64,000 bases of DNA from Stenopsyche tienmushanensis (lineage: Eukaryota > Arthropoda > Insecta > Trichoptera > Stenopsychidae). Position numbers and translations under genes: made by a program. Under the pieces are notes generated by a model. The model saw only the letters and a list, made by a program, of their open reading frames with translations, made no database searches and had not been told where the DNA came from. Where the stretch lies: contig WACJ01000107.1 of the NCBI GenBank assembly GCA_008973525.1, positions 930,001 to 994,000 of the forward strand. Direction: 5' to 3'. Positions 15,051-26,000 of this stretch are shown piece by piece (positions within the stretch are counted from its first letter, which is position 1; each line of letters opens with the position of its first letter).

Positions 15051-16433
15051 CAACTCCGAAATAACTTGATCTTGTAGGAAAAATAAATAAGCAAGAAATT
15101 CGGGTTTATCATTAATTATCGTTAATTTCAATAGGGAAGCGAAAATTTATGCATTTTTCTAGTCCAGGTATTAAATTTACCCCATTTTTACTGCGATTTA
15201 AAAAATGCGACGATATTTAATAAATAAATAAAATAATCACCCATAATGTTTCTTTTTCTATTTTCTAAGAAGATAAAGAAGAATTAATTCAGAATCCATT
15301 TTATTAAACAGATAGAAGACGAAGAAAAGGCTTTCGGAATAGACGTATTATTTGGTTATTCAGGCTTTAGTAATACTTAACGCCGGTGCGAAGGCTTCTC
15401 CGGTGATTCGCGTAAAGTACAGACAATGGCAGTCATTAAAACAGACATTTTTATTAAATTAACCTCAGTGAGGTGTAAACTAGATTGTTTTCCAGGTGAA
15501 ACAATCTTTAAACTTTTACGAGGCAAACCTCAAAGAACCACCAAAAGGAATATTTTAAAGGTCGGCGAATATAATGTAAGGAAAAGGGGAAGTACACGAG
15601 CGTAATTAAACGGTGTCACGAAATTGAATAAAACAGGACTAAATTATTCTACTACGGGATGAGAAACGAGACGAAATTTCAAACAATTAAATTTACGTCT
15701 TTTTATTTTTGTCAAATCCAAGAGTGCTTGTACGTCTTAGATTGAAGAGCGAAAAATTGTATCTGGCACTTTAATCTTGCATTTGCATAGCGAAACTTTG
15801 CCAAGAAACTTTTTTTCATCGCGCTTGTAATTTTTATGAAACATTAATGAACCTACAAATTCACTTTAAATCACTGTACTTGCCCTGGGATCGTCTTCGC
15901 TTAAAAACTAACCGTCTGTGTGATAACTTCCATTCTTCCGTTATCATCTCAAAAGGGGAAGTTGAGGGAACTAATTACAACGTTTTATCGTCCGAGTATA
16001 CGTTCAAGGAACTATTTCATTAAATTTTGTCTGCATAGTTTCGCAAAAATTGCATTTCAACCATGTTTATGGCGTTTAATTTCGATTCGAAATTGGCAAT
16101 AACCAACAACATATTCTATATCTATATGTTTGTATTTAACGATAATGTGATAAGTCTGCCATCTGTTGGACGCCATACGAACGTACGCATTCAGGTTAAT
16201 TCTAAAATGATGACACATAGTAATCAGGAAATGCTATTGGCATGAGGTGGAATTCATATCATCTATTTAATATGACTCATTGACATGATATGAAATTTGC
16301 CCTTGAACATTGCAATTCTTAAATAAATAACATGACATGTACATCTATTATTAATTTATATAGATAATTTAATCTTTTTATAATTTTAATCGAACATCAA
16401 TATACTGCCATCTGTGTTTTGTGATCGACTTTA

Positions 16434-16459
16434 AATATATATATATATATATATATATT
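16434..16459. repeat. AT dinucleotide microsatellite
   Basis: About 13 uninterrupted AT units, upstream of the gene. Confidence 0.95.
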
Positions 16460-16984
16460 TTCTTTAATACTTCAATTCATATATTTAAATGCGTGCATAC
16501 GCATGGTTAGTAATATGCATATGCCAACGTGATTTGATGATGCAACCAATACGCTCTTTATCATTGATCCATTGCTGATCGATGAGATGTTTTTGTATTT
16601 ATTGTGAGATTAAAGCTGTTATCGAAAATAAATTTGTTTCGTATATATCTCGTTTCTGGAATATCAAGGGAAATATGTTCGAACTACTGGAAGCTTTCAA
16701 AAATGATAACTTTTAGTTGAGCTTGTCACACGATGAAAGGACCTTGAATATATTGAATCGAAAGCTCCCGGGAATTAACGCCTCGGTAATGGTCGCAATC
16801 ATACAACTTATTGCCGTTGCAAATTTTTGTAAATTTTCAATCGAAAATATGTTTACCGTTGGCTTGGTTAGCAATAATTCTGTTTGCATTGTGTTAATAT
16901 ACCGATGTTATATAAAACAATAATTAAGCTTGAATGCATTTACCTGGATGGTAGTACGGTCGCGTATTTGCGAGTGAATTCTTG

Positions 16985-17320
16985 TGATTAGTTGGGCTCA
17001 GAAACAGACAGAGACGGGGAGAATATCTTGCGTACATCATACGATTGTATAGATCGTTAACCCAAATTTATCGACTAATAATGATGTGTGAATGATATAA
17101 TGAATCGATTTCAAGCGTATTGTTTATGTCTATTTAAAAAAAATCTCGAATATTGTGTGCAACAGTGTTTATTTATTTATGTACAAGCTTCATAGACGCT
17201 GCTGCGGTCCTGATAGATAAGTGGATTTGTATGACGATAAGTGGCGGACAAACATATTAGCTAATTCTAAGACTTTGATGATGATGATATTAGCTCAGTA
17301 CTTAAAGGGTTAGCAAATAT
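16985..17320. mobile_element. Diverged copy of the 530-bp MITE family
   Basis: Shares AAACAGACAGAGACGG, ACGATTGTATAGATCGTTA, CCAAATTTATCGACTAATAA and GAATATTGTGTGC with 14521-15050, with internal rearrangement and a different 3' half. It ends near TTAAAGGGTTAG, suggesting a degraded terminus. Confidence 0.55.
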
Positions 17321-18781
17321 TTGGCTTGTATTAGCGAATAATAGATTAAAAGCAATCTAGCAGCTTATTAATAAATCATTCAATTATATATATAAACTAT
17401 ACATCGATGGTTCAGAGCAGTGAGTGATCATCATATGGAAAGGATCTATGTAGATCATAATTTGATCATGTTTTTTTTTTGATTTGGAGGATAAAATGAA
17501 TCCACAAGTACATATATCATCCAATATTGTTTCGTTAAAATAAAATTAATGTAAAAGTCTCAGCGTGTCAAAACTTCGAATAGTCTTTAAAGAAATAATA
17601 AGGTTCTGGTCTGAAATTATGATTTAAGGTATCATGCGCGAGTATCGTATAATTTGAACAATCATATAAGAGTACACAAATTTATAGCCCATTGTTCGCT
17701 TCATTATAGTTTGGTTCATAGCAGTCGTACCCCGACTATGCTAATGTAAATTAATTTATTCGAACGAAATGTATGAAAGCGAATCATAGCCTTATTTTGT
17801 TATGCAGGACGTGCAGCAGTAGGAGTCTCCTTTTACGATTTATCTCATTATTGGATTGTTGCGTATTAAGCGTAATTAGGGAGGCATGCCTGGGGGCTCT
17901 CCTCTGACGCGTGATGACCACAAAGGCCCTCTTTATGGTCTCATTCTTTACGCTTATGGGATTGAGGAGTTATAAAGTAGCGGCAAGACGAGACGTCTGC
18001 CCGGGTCCCGATTTACAGTCCCTCAAATTTGATTATTTAAAGCCTCTTCGAAAAGCCTTATTTATGGCCTCCGACGTTTGGGGATTAACCTCTTTGCATT
18101 GATGCTACTGTGCGGCGCTTTCAAGAGCATTCATTTCTCCGGCGATTGAAATTCCCAATATAATTGAGAAATACTGATTTATTTCCCTCCAGCTAAAGAC
18201 GATACATTCTTGCACTAAGTGCGGTTTCGTATTCCGTTCTAAAGCAATTGAGCCATGCTAGGGCTCCGTAGCTTAAGTGGTCCGAAGTTTTGTTGATTTG
18301 GACGTCTGGCTTTAATTTATAAATAGGTTCGTTCGGATCGACTGAAAATTTAGTTCTATTTGCGGAAGTAGGTGCTCCCGGAAAATTGGCTTCGAAAACT
18401 TGAGGTGTGTTCTGGGAGCTTTTTTAAATGACAGGTGAGTGTATTCGGGTTAATTGAATTTTTCGAGAGGATGTAGAGTGTTAAATAGTTTTTGACGGAC
18501 GTAAAGACATTTGGAATGTGGATTTCATTCACGAAATATCCCGATATACCTATTTTTTACCTGGAAATTTTCGTAAATACCACTAATATGTTCGAATCCT
18601 TTGATAATATTCGAATGTTAGTATAAATTAATTGAAGTGACTTTGTACTTCACTTGTACTTCAGATCACGTTCTCATCAGATTCTATATTGATAAATATT
18701 ATTATGGTATTTGCCTCCGCTGTAACATCTAAAAAAAGTTCCTTCATCATTATTTTAACAGTTCTTCTGACTTTATTTAAA

Positions 18782-19210
18782 GTGCCGTATCCGATATCGA
18801 ACATAGGCGATCTCCATAGGAAACCTTACTAGGGTTTCATATGATAGTTTCCCATTTGCGTTCCATACGTGGTAAAGTAAGGATACGATTTATAATTTTT
18901 AAGTAGGAGAAGATCGAGTGCAAAGTAGCAAAATTATATTATATTTAATTATTGTCCAAATTGAATCACTCACTAATGGGCGTCATTACACGGATTTATT
19001 AATCGCATCAGTATTTACTTTTTCAAATCCAGAAAATCAGGATATACCTGGATCGAGATAGGAAATATTAATATTTCCTATATAAATAATAGAAATATTA
19101 ATATTTCCTATCTCCCAAATTTATTGGTAAATTGATTTTTTCCCCCACAATCTCGATTTGAACCAGAACCTTTATAATAAGAGTCCAGATCTTAAAGAAA
19201 TAACAACATG
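18782..19210. repeat. Second dispersed repeat family, copy 1
   Basis: Starts GTGCCGTATCCGATATCGAA, CATAGGCGATCTCCAT and ends CAGAACCTTTATAATAAGAG. Similar blocks in the same order lie at 35413-35760 and, for the end only, at 63480-63525. An inverted-repeat hairpin lies inside. Confidence 0.5.
19055..19114. repeat. Near-perfect 24-bp inverted repeat with palindromic arms
   Basis: Arms 19055-19078 and 19091-19114 are reverse complements with one mismatch, 12 bp apart. Each arm also contains an AATATTAATATT-type palindrome (the left one AGGAAATATTAATATTTCCT). Confidence 0.85.
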
Positions 19211-22200
19211 TAACATTAGTGAAATCGACTTATAATTACTTTCTAGAAAGCTGTGTTATTATTTTTTTTACACAATTTTAATAAATCAATGAGAACAACG
19301 CTACCTCTTTATTATAATATACCATAAAGCAAAGTAGAACTGCGTTTCCAATATTTGAATAAATAGGTATAGGCAATAATTTTCAAGAAAATGATCCATT
19401 TTGTTATGCAAATTTTATTTATTTAGGTAGATATATATAGTAAGGTTGTGTTTATACATAGAATGAAATTGAAAATATCGCTAACAATTTCAAGTGAAAA
19501 TTGAGTGTTGATGTATTTTGTCGCTAGCATACGAAGCTCAATTTTCTTCAGTAACGGTAGGTTTTTCTCGGCGGAAACACGTCTACAACCGGAAATGCCC
19601 GAAAATCTCGTTTCCTGGCGCGTCAAACTTACAAATTTCTCCAAGGTTTTTCCACGGCGAGCAATCTCCCGAATCAAAGTTCTCGATTCGAATTTGCATA
19701 TCGCGTTCCCAAAATTTGAACCAAAATTTGTTGGCTCTATTCTCTAAAATAGATCACGATGTTTGCTCAGTATTTAATATGCCAGCAAAGGCTCAGGAAC
19801 TGCCCACATCGCTTTCATATTCCGGATCACGTAACCAATAAGGTTACCGACCTGGCACTGGGACACCTCGAAAGCCTTAGTCAACTGGCTCATATTGTTT
19901 CGTATCCTCACAACAATGCTGCTTAGAAATCCAGCTTAGATTGTACAGGATCTCTCTCTACTTTGTTAACACCATAGCGCTGTTGATAATCATTTTAAAT
20001 ACGGTCCAATAATTATTCGCTATTTAACCTCATAATATTAGTCAATATACATGAGTTGAATGAAAGATTTTATGATAGATTTTTATTTATTAAATACAGA
20101 TTTAATTGTCTTCGATCGTTTGTGTTTCCGTAAGAACGCTCATTAAATATATTGACCTCCTTTATAAAAATAAAAATTAAGTTTTCATTGTGAAATGGCC
20201 CACTGACATTTAGGGATGCATTTGGGTCCTGTAATAAAAGTCAAATGGATTCTGGACTATTTTTCAATAAATTCCTATTGAATATATTTGTTAAAAATGT
20301 AATATATTCAGGTCATCGGTCATTCATTTTCAATTAAAAAAGTAAACCATGTTTCGGTACTAAATATATATGAACTGAAGCAATCGAGTTAATGAGAAAA
20401 ACTGTGCAAAACAAATAAATGAAACGACTAAGATGGATTACAAGCGCTTTAAAATCACATCTTATTACAATATGGAAAAAATACAAATATGTCTCGTTAT
20501 ATACAAAAATATAAAAATATCAGAGACGACCTTTTCATCAGCCCATATATGCATTCATATCCGACATAATAATGCAGGCTAACGAGCTATACATTTTTGA
20601 AGCTTCAAACGAATCGTTTGATGCAATTTTTCATATATAAAACTATGTACACACTAGAAAATCTAGTTTTAAAAATTCACGCTTGTGCAGATTGTATCCA
20701 AAGTCTATTCACCGAATATTGCGACCTCTTTATGAAAGCACGTATAAAATTATTGACCGCTGAACCAGAACATTCAATGCATTTTCATATTAAACCTTGA
20801 TCGCTTGAATAACAAAATTTATATTTTTCGTCGGCCGGAGATTTTCCTCCTCAAATTTCGAAGCTGCCCATCCCTCGTGCAATTTTTCTTTCGCGTCCAG
20901 GAATAAACTTGTTATATTTATATTTCATCCCCAATGGAATAAAGGGCCGAAATTAAAAAGTTTCCCCGCGCCGAAAATCTATTTTCTATGCGAGCTCCCG
21001 AATAAAATTTCAGCGGACCCACATCGTGGAAACCGCTTAATTTTGGAAACTGCTAGTCTGATTTACGTCCGCAAATCTACTTCCTTATTGCTTTAAAACT
21101 TAGTCTAGTTGTGTTGCAATTGTAAACTTCGGGAAATGTGCTATTAGTGAGCCTTCCTGAATTTTCGTACGACGGAAAACCTTCCCTTAAACTGTACCTA
21201 ATGGTAACTTTGATAACATAATTTCGCTAAAATTGTACTGATATGATCTGAGGAGTTATACAATCCCAGTAAACATTTCAAAACAAAGCGTTTATGGATG
21301 TTTTCAAAACAATCTAAATTCTCCAGCCCACACTTTATGGTGTATATTTTTTTTAGTATCCGGACATTCATGAACGCCCACATTCCTAATGAACAAAGAA
21401 ACAAAATAGCTAAACATGCTTAGGATTCAAATTATAACATAGAGCAAATTTAGTTTAATGCTGCATAATATAATAAAAGGGATTGATAATTCTTCATCAT
21501 TATTAGCTCGACGTGATTTAATATAAGCTAAATAATAAAATTAAATCATCCCTTCATTTTATCTTCATTATCTGCCCACTGTTGGCACCACCACCACATT
21601 ATTTTTAAATGGTATTTTAATCGACTTTATCGCCTCAGTATTTACTTTTTCACCGCCAAGTTTTATTTATAAATGCTCACCCAACGGGCCATTTAGGTGA
21701 ATGTGTGGAATGACGCTTTTGCGTTGTTTATGATAGATAATCATGAACACTGGCAAATGTAAATGTTTTAGGGTTTCCAAAAATATAATAATGAAATAAA
21801 GTCGCCTTGTTATTTATCACTAGTGATAATGAAGTCATTTATAATCACAGGTTATAGTCATTAGGGACACCGCGCAAAGAAGAAGAATGCTTCCAAATAT
21901 AGATGTGTTTTATTTGTTATTGAATCGCATTGTTTCATTTCTGTACGAAGGAAACAACGTAGCATACAATGCGATATGCATCAAATTTACAGCACATGTC
22001 ACACTAGAGCTACGAACCCATTTTTCCTTTCCACATGCCTACCTAGAATTTCCCAACTTGCACCGCCAAACTTTGTGACATATTGTTTATGCCATTCCGG
22101 CAAATATTTTTGTACTGTGGCTGACCATCAACTTTTGGGGGCTCGAAACTTTCGCACAACTTTCGCATCGTCGTATAAATACGTGCTATAATAAAAGTAT

Positions 22201-22931
22201 ACTATTAACCCGTTAGGCGCGTCCGTATTAATGCGCAAGTGTGCCAACTTTCGGGTGACGTAGTATGAAATAATTTAATCTTGATAACATGGGAGTTATA
22301 ACGTCGCTGCGTAATACCGTGCAGGGATTCAAATCCGCCTTAAGCTCACCATTCTTCTCATTAAAACCCATTTTTCTTCGCCTCTATATGTGTAATGTTC
22401 TTTCTGCTCGCTCCCTACCGTGGGACTCATTTTCCTGCTTTATTCCTTGACGTAAATCACTTTATCATATATCATTGCCTGGATGGTGCGCTGTAACAGA
22501 TATTCAGAAATTATTCTTGGAATGTTTTATTGATCCAAAATCTACTAAATATTAGGCAGTATCGTGTAAATATGCTGATTGATATCGGCTATTTCATAAC
22601 AGTCTGTGGTTTGAATCGATAGTTATATAGAAAATAGAATCTAAGGTACGTCTGTTTGTTCGATATACAATCCTATACTCTGAATGATTAATATCAACAT
22701 ATATTTTTTTGGGCAATTTTATGTAATTTTTAACCCTTTTAAGGTTTGCACTATGTCCAAGCATATATAATCTGGATAAATAAGATAAATATGAATCGAT
22801 AATTCATATATTTATGTTTTATTCAATTTATTTGTGTTTATCTGTTCGCTATACATTTTTATACTATAAGTCCAAAATTTCACTGTTACATTTTAATGTA
22901 TTTAATACTAATAATGTGTTTTTCTTTACAG

Positions 22932-23011
22932 ATTTAAGTGATTTAAGTTGGGGACAACCTAGGCCTGCCAGATTACGCCATTCCCGCCATTCAAATCAGA
23001 GCCCAAGAGAG
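22932..23011 (+). CDS. CadN2: Neural cadherin exon 1 of the visible set (N-terminal segment before EC1)
   Basis: Encodes about 27 residues, including LSDLSWGQPRPARLRHSRHS, a basic stretch before the first cadherin repeat. It starts in phase 1 after a strong polypyrimidine acceptor (ttttctttacag) and ends at a codon boundary before gtcagt, matching the phase-0 acceptor of the next exon at 27460. There is no initiator methionine, so at least one earlier exon with the signal peptide must exist. This is the least certain exon because the segment is not conserved enough for me to recognise. It also lies between inverted copies of TTAACCCTTTT. Confidence 0.6.
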
Positions 23012-26000
23012 GTCAGTATTCATATAGATTTTTAATATTTCAAGGCTTTCGAGTGCCATAAATTAACCAGCGGAACAAAACGAATTCGTTGTCGAAAAGG
23101 GTTAAATTTAATATTTCACAGTAATGGCGTTACAATAAAGCAAATATTTAGATAGTTCGGTGGATTATCGTCCCCGATGTGATTTAGTAATTAATTGCGG
23201 AACAATACAATTTTTAGCGAAGGATCGATTCGGCAATTTAACAATCCGGAATCGTCTCAATTTTCCGCATTATCTATCCGATTAGGCAGACAATCGGGAA
23301 TTATTTCGTTCGCCAGGAGAGCAACCTTATGTTATCTTAAATATGATATTAAATCACACGATATCGTTTTATTCCCACTTTTCGTTGCTTTTCCACGGGC
23401 TGGTGCTCCCACTCTATCATTATTATACGTTCAGGTATAACTCTGACATTTCCACAATTATTCTTCAGTTCTTTGCACACGTGTACAGCGATAAAATACG
23501 TACACGTAAGGATATACGTGAACATATATATTTTCTTCCTTTTACACGCTTAATGTCATTCCGTACGTGTCTACGAATGAAATGAAGGTTATTTATATGA
23601 TCATTCCACGTATTTATATTAGATAGTACTAGTTGCATAATTTAGGCTTTTTATTTAGTTTTGTTTAAATGCCCAAAATCATATCCATGATTTGCATGAT
23701 TTGGAGTATGTCGCAGGAGTAAACTGATGCATCAAATTACATTATTTAAATACAATCAGAATTTATGTTTGAATGTTTGTTTTAATACAACATTCAATAT
23801 TCATTACACTAAAATGGGTAGAAATAATTTGAACACATATTTGTAGTGCAAAATATATTTTCCAATCACCCCTGCGCGATTGCTTGCTATATCTGTGATT
23901 TCAATATAGTCATGCTCTTAATTTGAAGTTTGGACTCAATTTCTATCCAGGGAATTAAATATAATTTATGTTTGCTTTATTAGAAGTGGTTTCTATTTGT
24001 AAATAAAATATAGTATCTATTCATGGTAATCAAAACATTGAAATTATATATTAGTCTAATAGAAATATTATTTATTTTTAATTTCAGTTTAATACAAGTT
24101 TTCTAGTTCATTCAAATTATATAGTTCGCGTTATATTCAGACGAATGCAGTAATTTAAAATAAATATGCAAAGTGGCTTGAGTTTTAAAAAAATAATCTT
24201 AAATCTCTCTAAGACGGAATTGAATTTCCAATGATTCATTTTGCTCTTATACTACACAGAAAATGTTGAAATTCCGTATTTTTGTTGGAAATATTTTCTT
24301 TTCGTCAAAATAGTTATCATCCTGCTAAATTTATTTTCTTATATGAACCACCAACATACAATTTATACAATTTTAAAAACTTCAAAGCAATGTATTCTTT
24401 TTTGTTATGGATTTTATAAGTCGAATATCGAGGCACTACTTTTATCAGAAGTGGTCATTAAATGTTTCCAAAAAAGATAGTACATTTATAGAAGATTTCA
24501 TAACGCTCTCTAAAGATTTGGCGTTTAAAAACATGTTTAATTGTGAAAAATGGGTCGTATCTTGAAGCTGTGTGCCAAGAGGTGTTATAATAATTGCTTT
24601 GCGCTCCGCCACAGATTGTTCTTTTATTCAGCCCTTTTTCAGGCTTTAAGAATAAAATAAATCACGTAAAGTGGTAGGTCTTGCTTTGCTACTATTTATT
24701 ATACAATAAAAAATCCTAGATTTTACATTTTTAATTATCATAAACTATCATGAACTATTATAGTGTTATCTTATCCACAAATTTTATTTATGCTGATAGA
24801 TTTTAGTTAGATTTTAAAAGATTTATATCATAATATGTGGCGTATTTCGCTTAATTCGGACACTTCTTAGTTAATCTCTCTGGAAAGTATAAAGTATGTA
24901 AGATTACTATATTTTCTTCCTATTTTAGAAAGTCAAATTAAGCAGATTTATGTATTATTAAATTATTATATTTTTTTATGTTTAAGCATCACGAAATCAA
25001 TGTCAAAATGAAACTCGCACATCTGATAATACTTTATGTGCTTATTGAATTTTTAGTAAATATTCGATAACAATTTCAGTACCTAGTCGAAATTTCACAG
25101 TAGGATGCTTAAAGTTATATCTCTAATAAGCGAAGGAATGATATGAAGGTATTTTTAGTGTATTCTTACAAATACAAAATAGGTTTATTATTTAAAATAT
25201 ACAGTAAAGGCATTTAAATTTAGATCTTCGCGATAGACTGGCATAGTTATTCTTATTTGATAGCTTAAACCATTTTGCTACATTCCGTATGCTTTATGGA
25301 GCGAAAACGAATTCGTAAACTATTTTCACCCCATTGTCTAGTAAAATTAATGTTCTGTACATTCATTGTGTGTTAAAAAACATAAATTATGAGCGATAGC
25401 GTCGTTTTGAATATTGCGTTGTCGTTTTGGAAATATCCATCGTCTCGTTCGATTTATTAATTATTCCGGAAACGTTTGCTAGAATGTGGGGCGTGCTTCG
25501 ACACACGGTCTTCGACATATGAAATAGTATGTCTCGGTATATTATTTTCACTTATTGCTGAAGTCAATGGACGTGCTGAAGAGCAAGTGTCCATTTAGTG
25601 AGAGACGTGAAAATGAAGGCTTCCACGGGTGGGACCTTAACAGCCTGCCATAACAGGCCTCCGGAGTGACTCGGGCTCCGGCATATTATAAATATCACCG
25701 GTTTTACGCCCCCGGACGAAGAAGACACGCAATGAAAACGCGTACCCATCACGTTTGTCTTTATTAATATTGCAGAGTAGACCTATCCAATGACATTTCT
25801 GTCTTTCTGGGGGAAATGGGTGATGCGTAAAAATATGGCCTCCCATCCATACATAAGCGTATGAAAATTTCAACGCGCCTTCACCTACGTGCTAGGCGCG
25901 AAAGTCGACTCAATTGCCCGGTCGCTTCTGCATTTTCTATTTAAAAATGTCATCTCGTAAATAACCCGGGATGGCTCCATTGTTGCGCTCTATAAAGTCT

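Larger units (their letters stand above)
1..22931. other. Non-coding region upstream of first visible exon (upstream DNA or intron 1)
   Basis: No open frame here shows a recognisable domain or a codon pattern like the cadherin exons. Content seen: AT microsatellites at 3728-3753 and 16434-16459, Mutator-like repeat copies at 3810-4230 and 11603-11655, a hAT fragment at 10196-10312, a piggyBac-like MITE at 14521-15050 with a diverged copy at about 16985-17320, and a second dispersed repeat at 18782-19210 containing a hairpin. GC-richer non-coding blocks lie near 5560-5800, 8072-8900, 17870-18470, 19540-19960 and 22200-22450. Confidence 0.6.

Noticed and set aside
17911..18102. Open frame starting MMTTKALFMVSFFTLMGL, possible signal-peptide exon for the cadherin gene
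   Set aside because: It has a short hydrophobic core, but no good phase-1 splice donor follows (only a weak gtctgc), and the rest of the frame looks random.
22310..22350. GGGATTCAAATCC resembling a tRNA T-arm
   Set aside because: Flanking bases do not form the T stem, and no anticodon or D arm is found at the right spacing.
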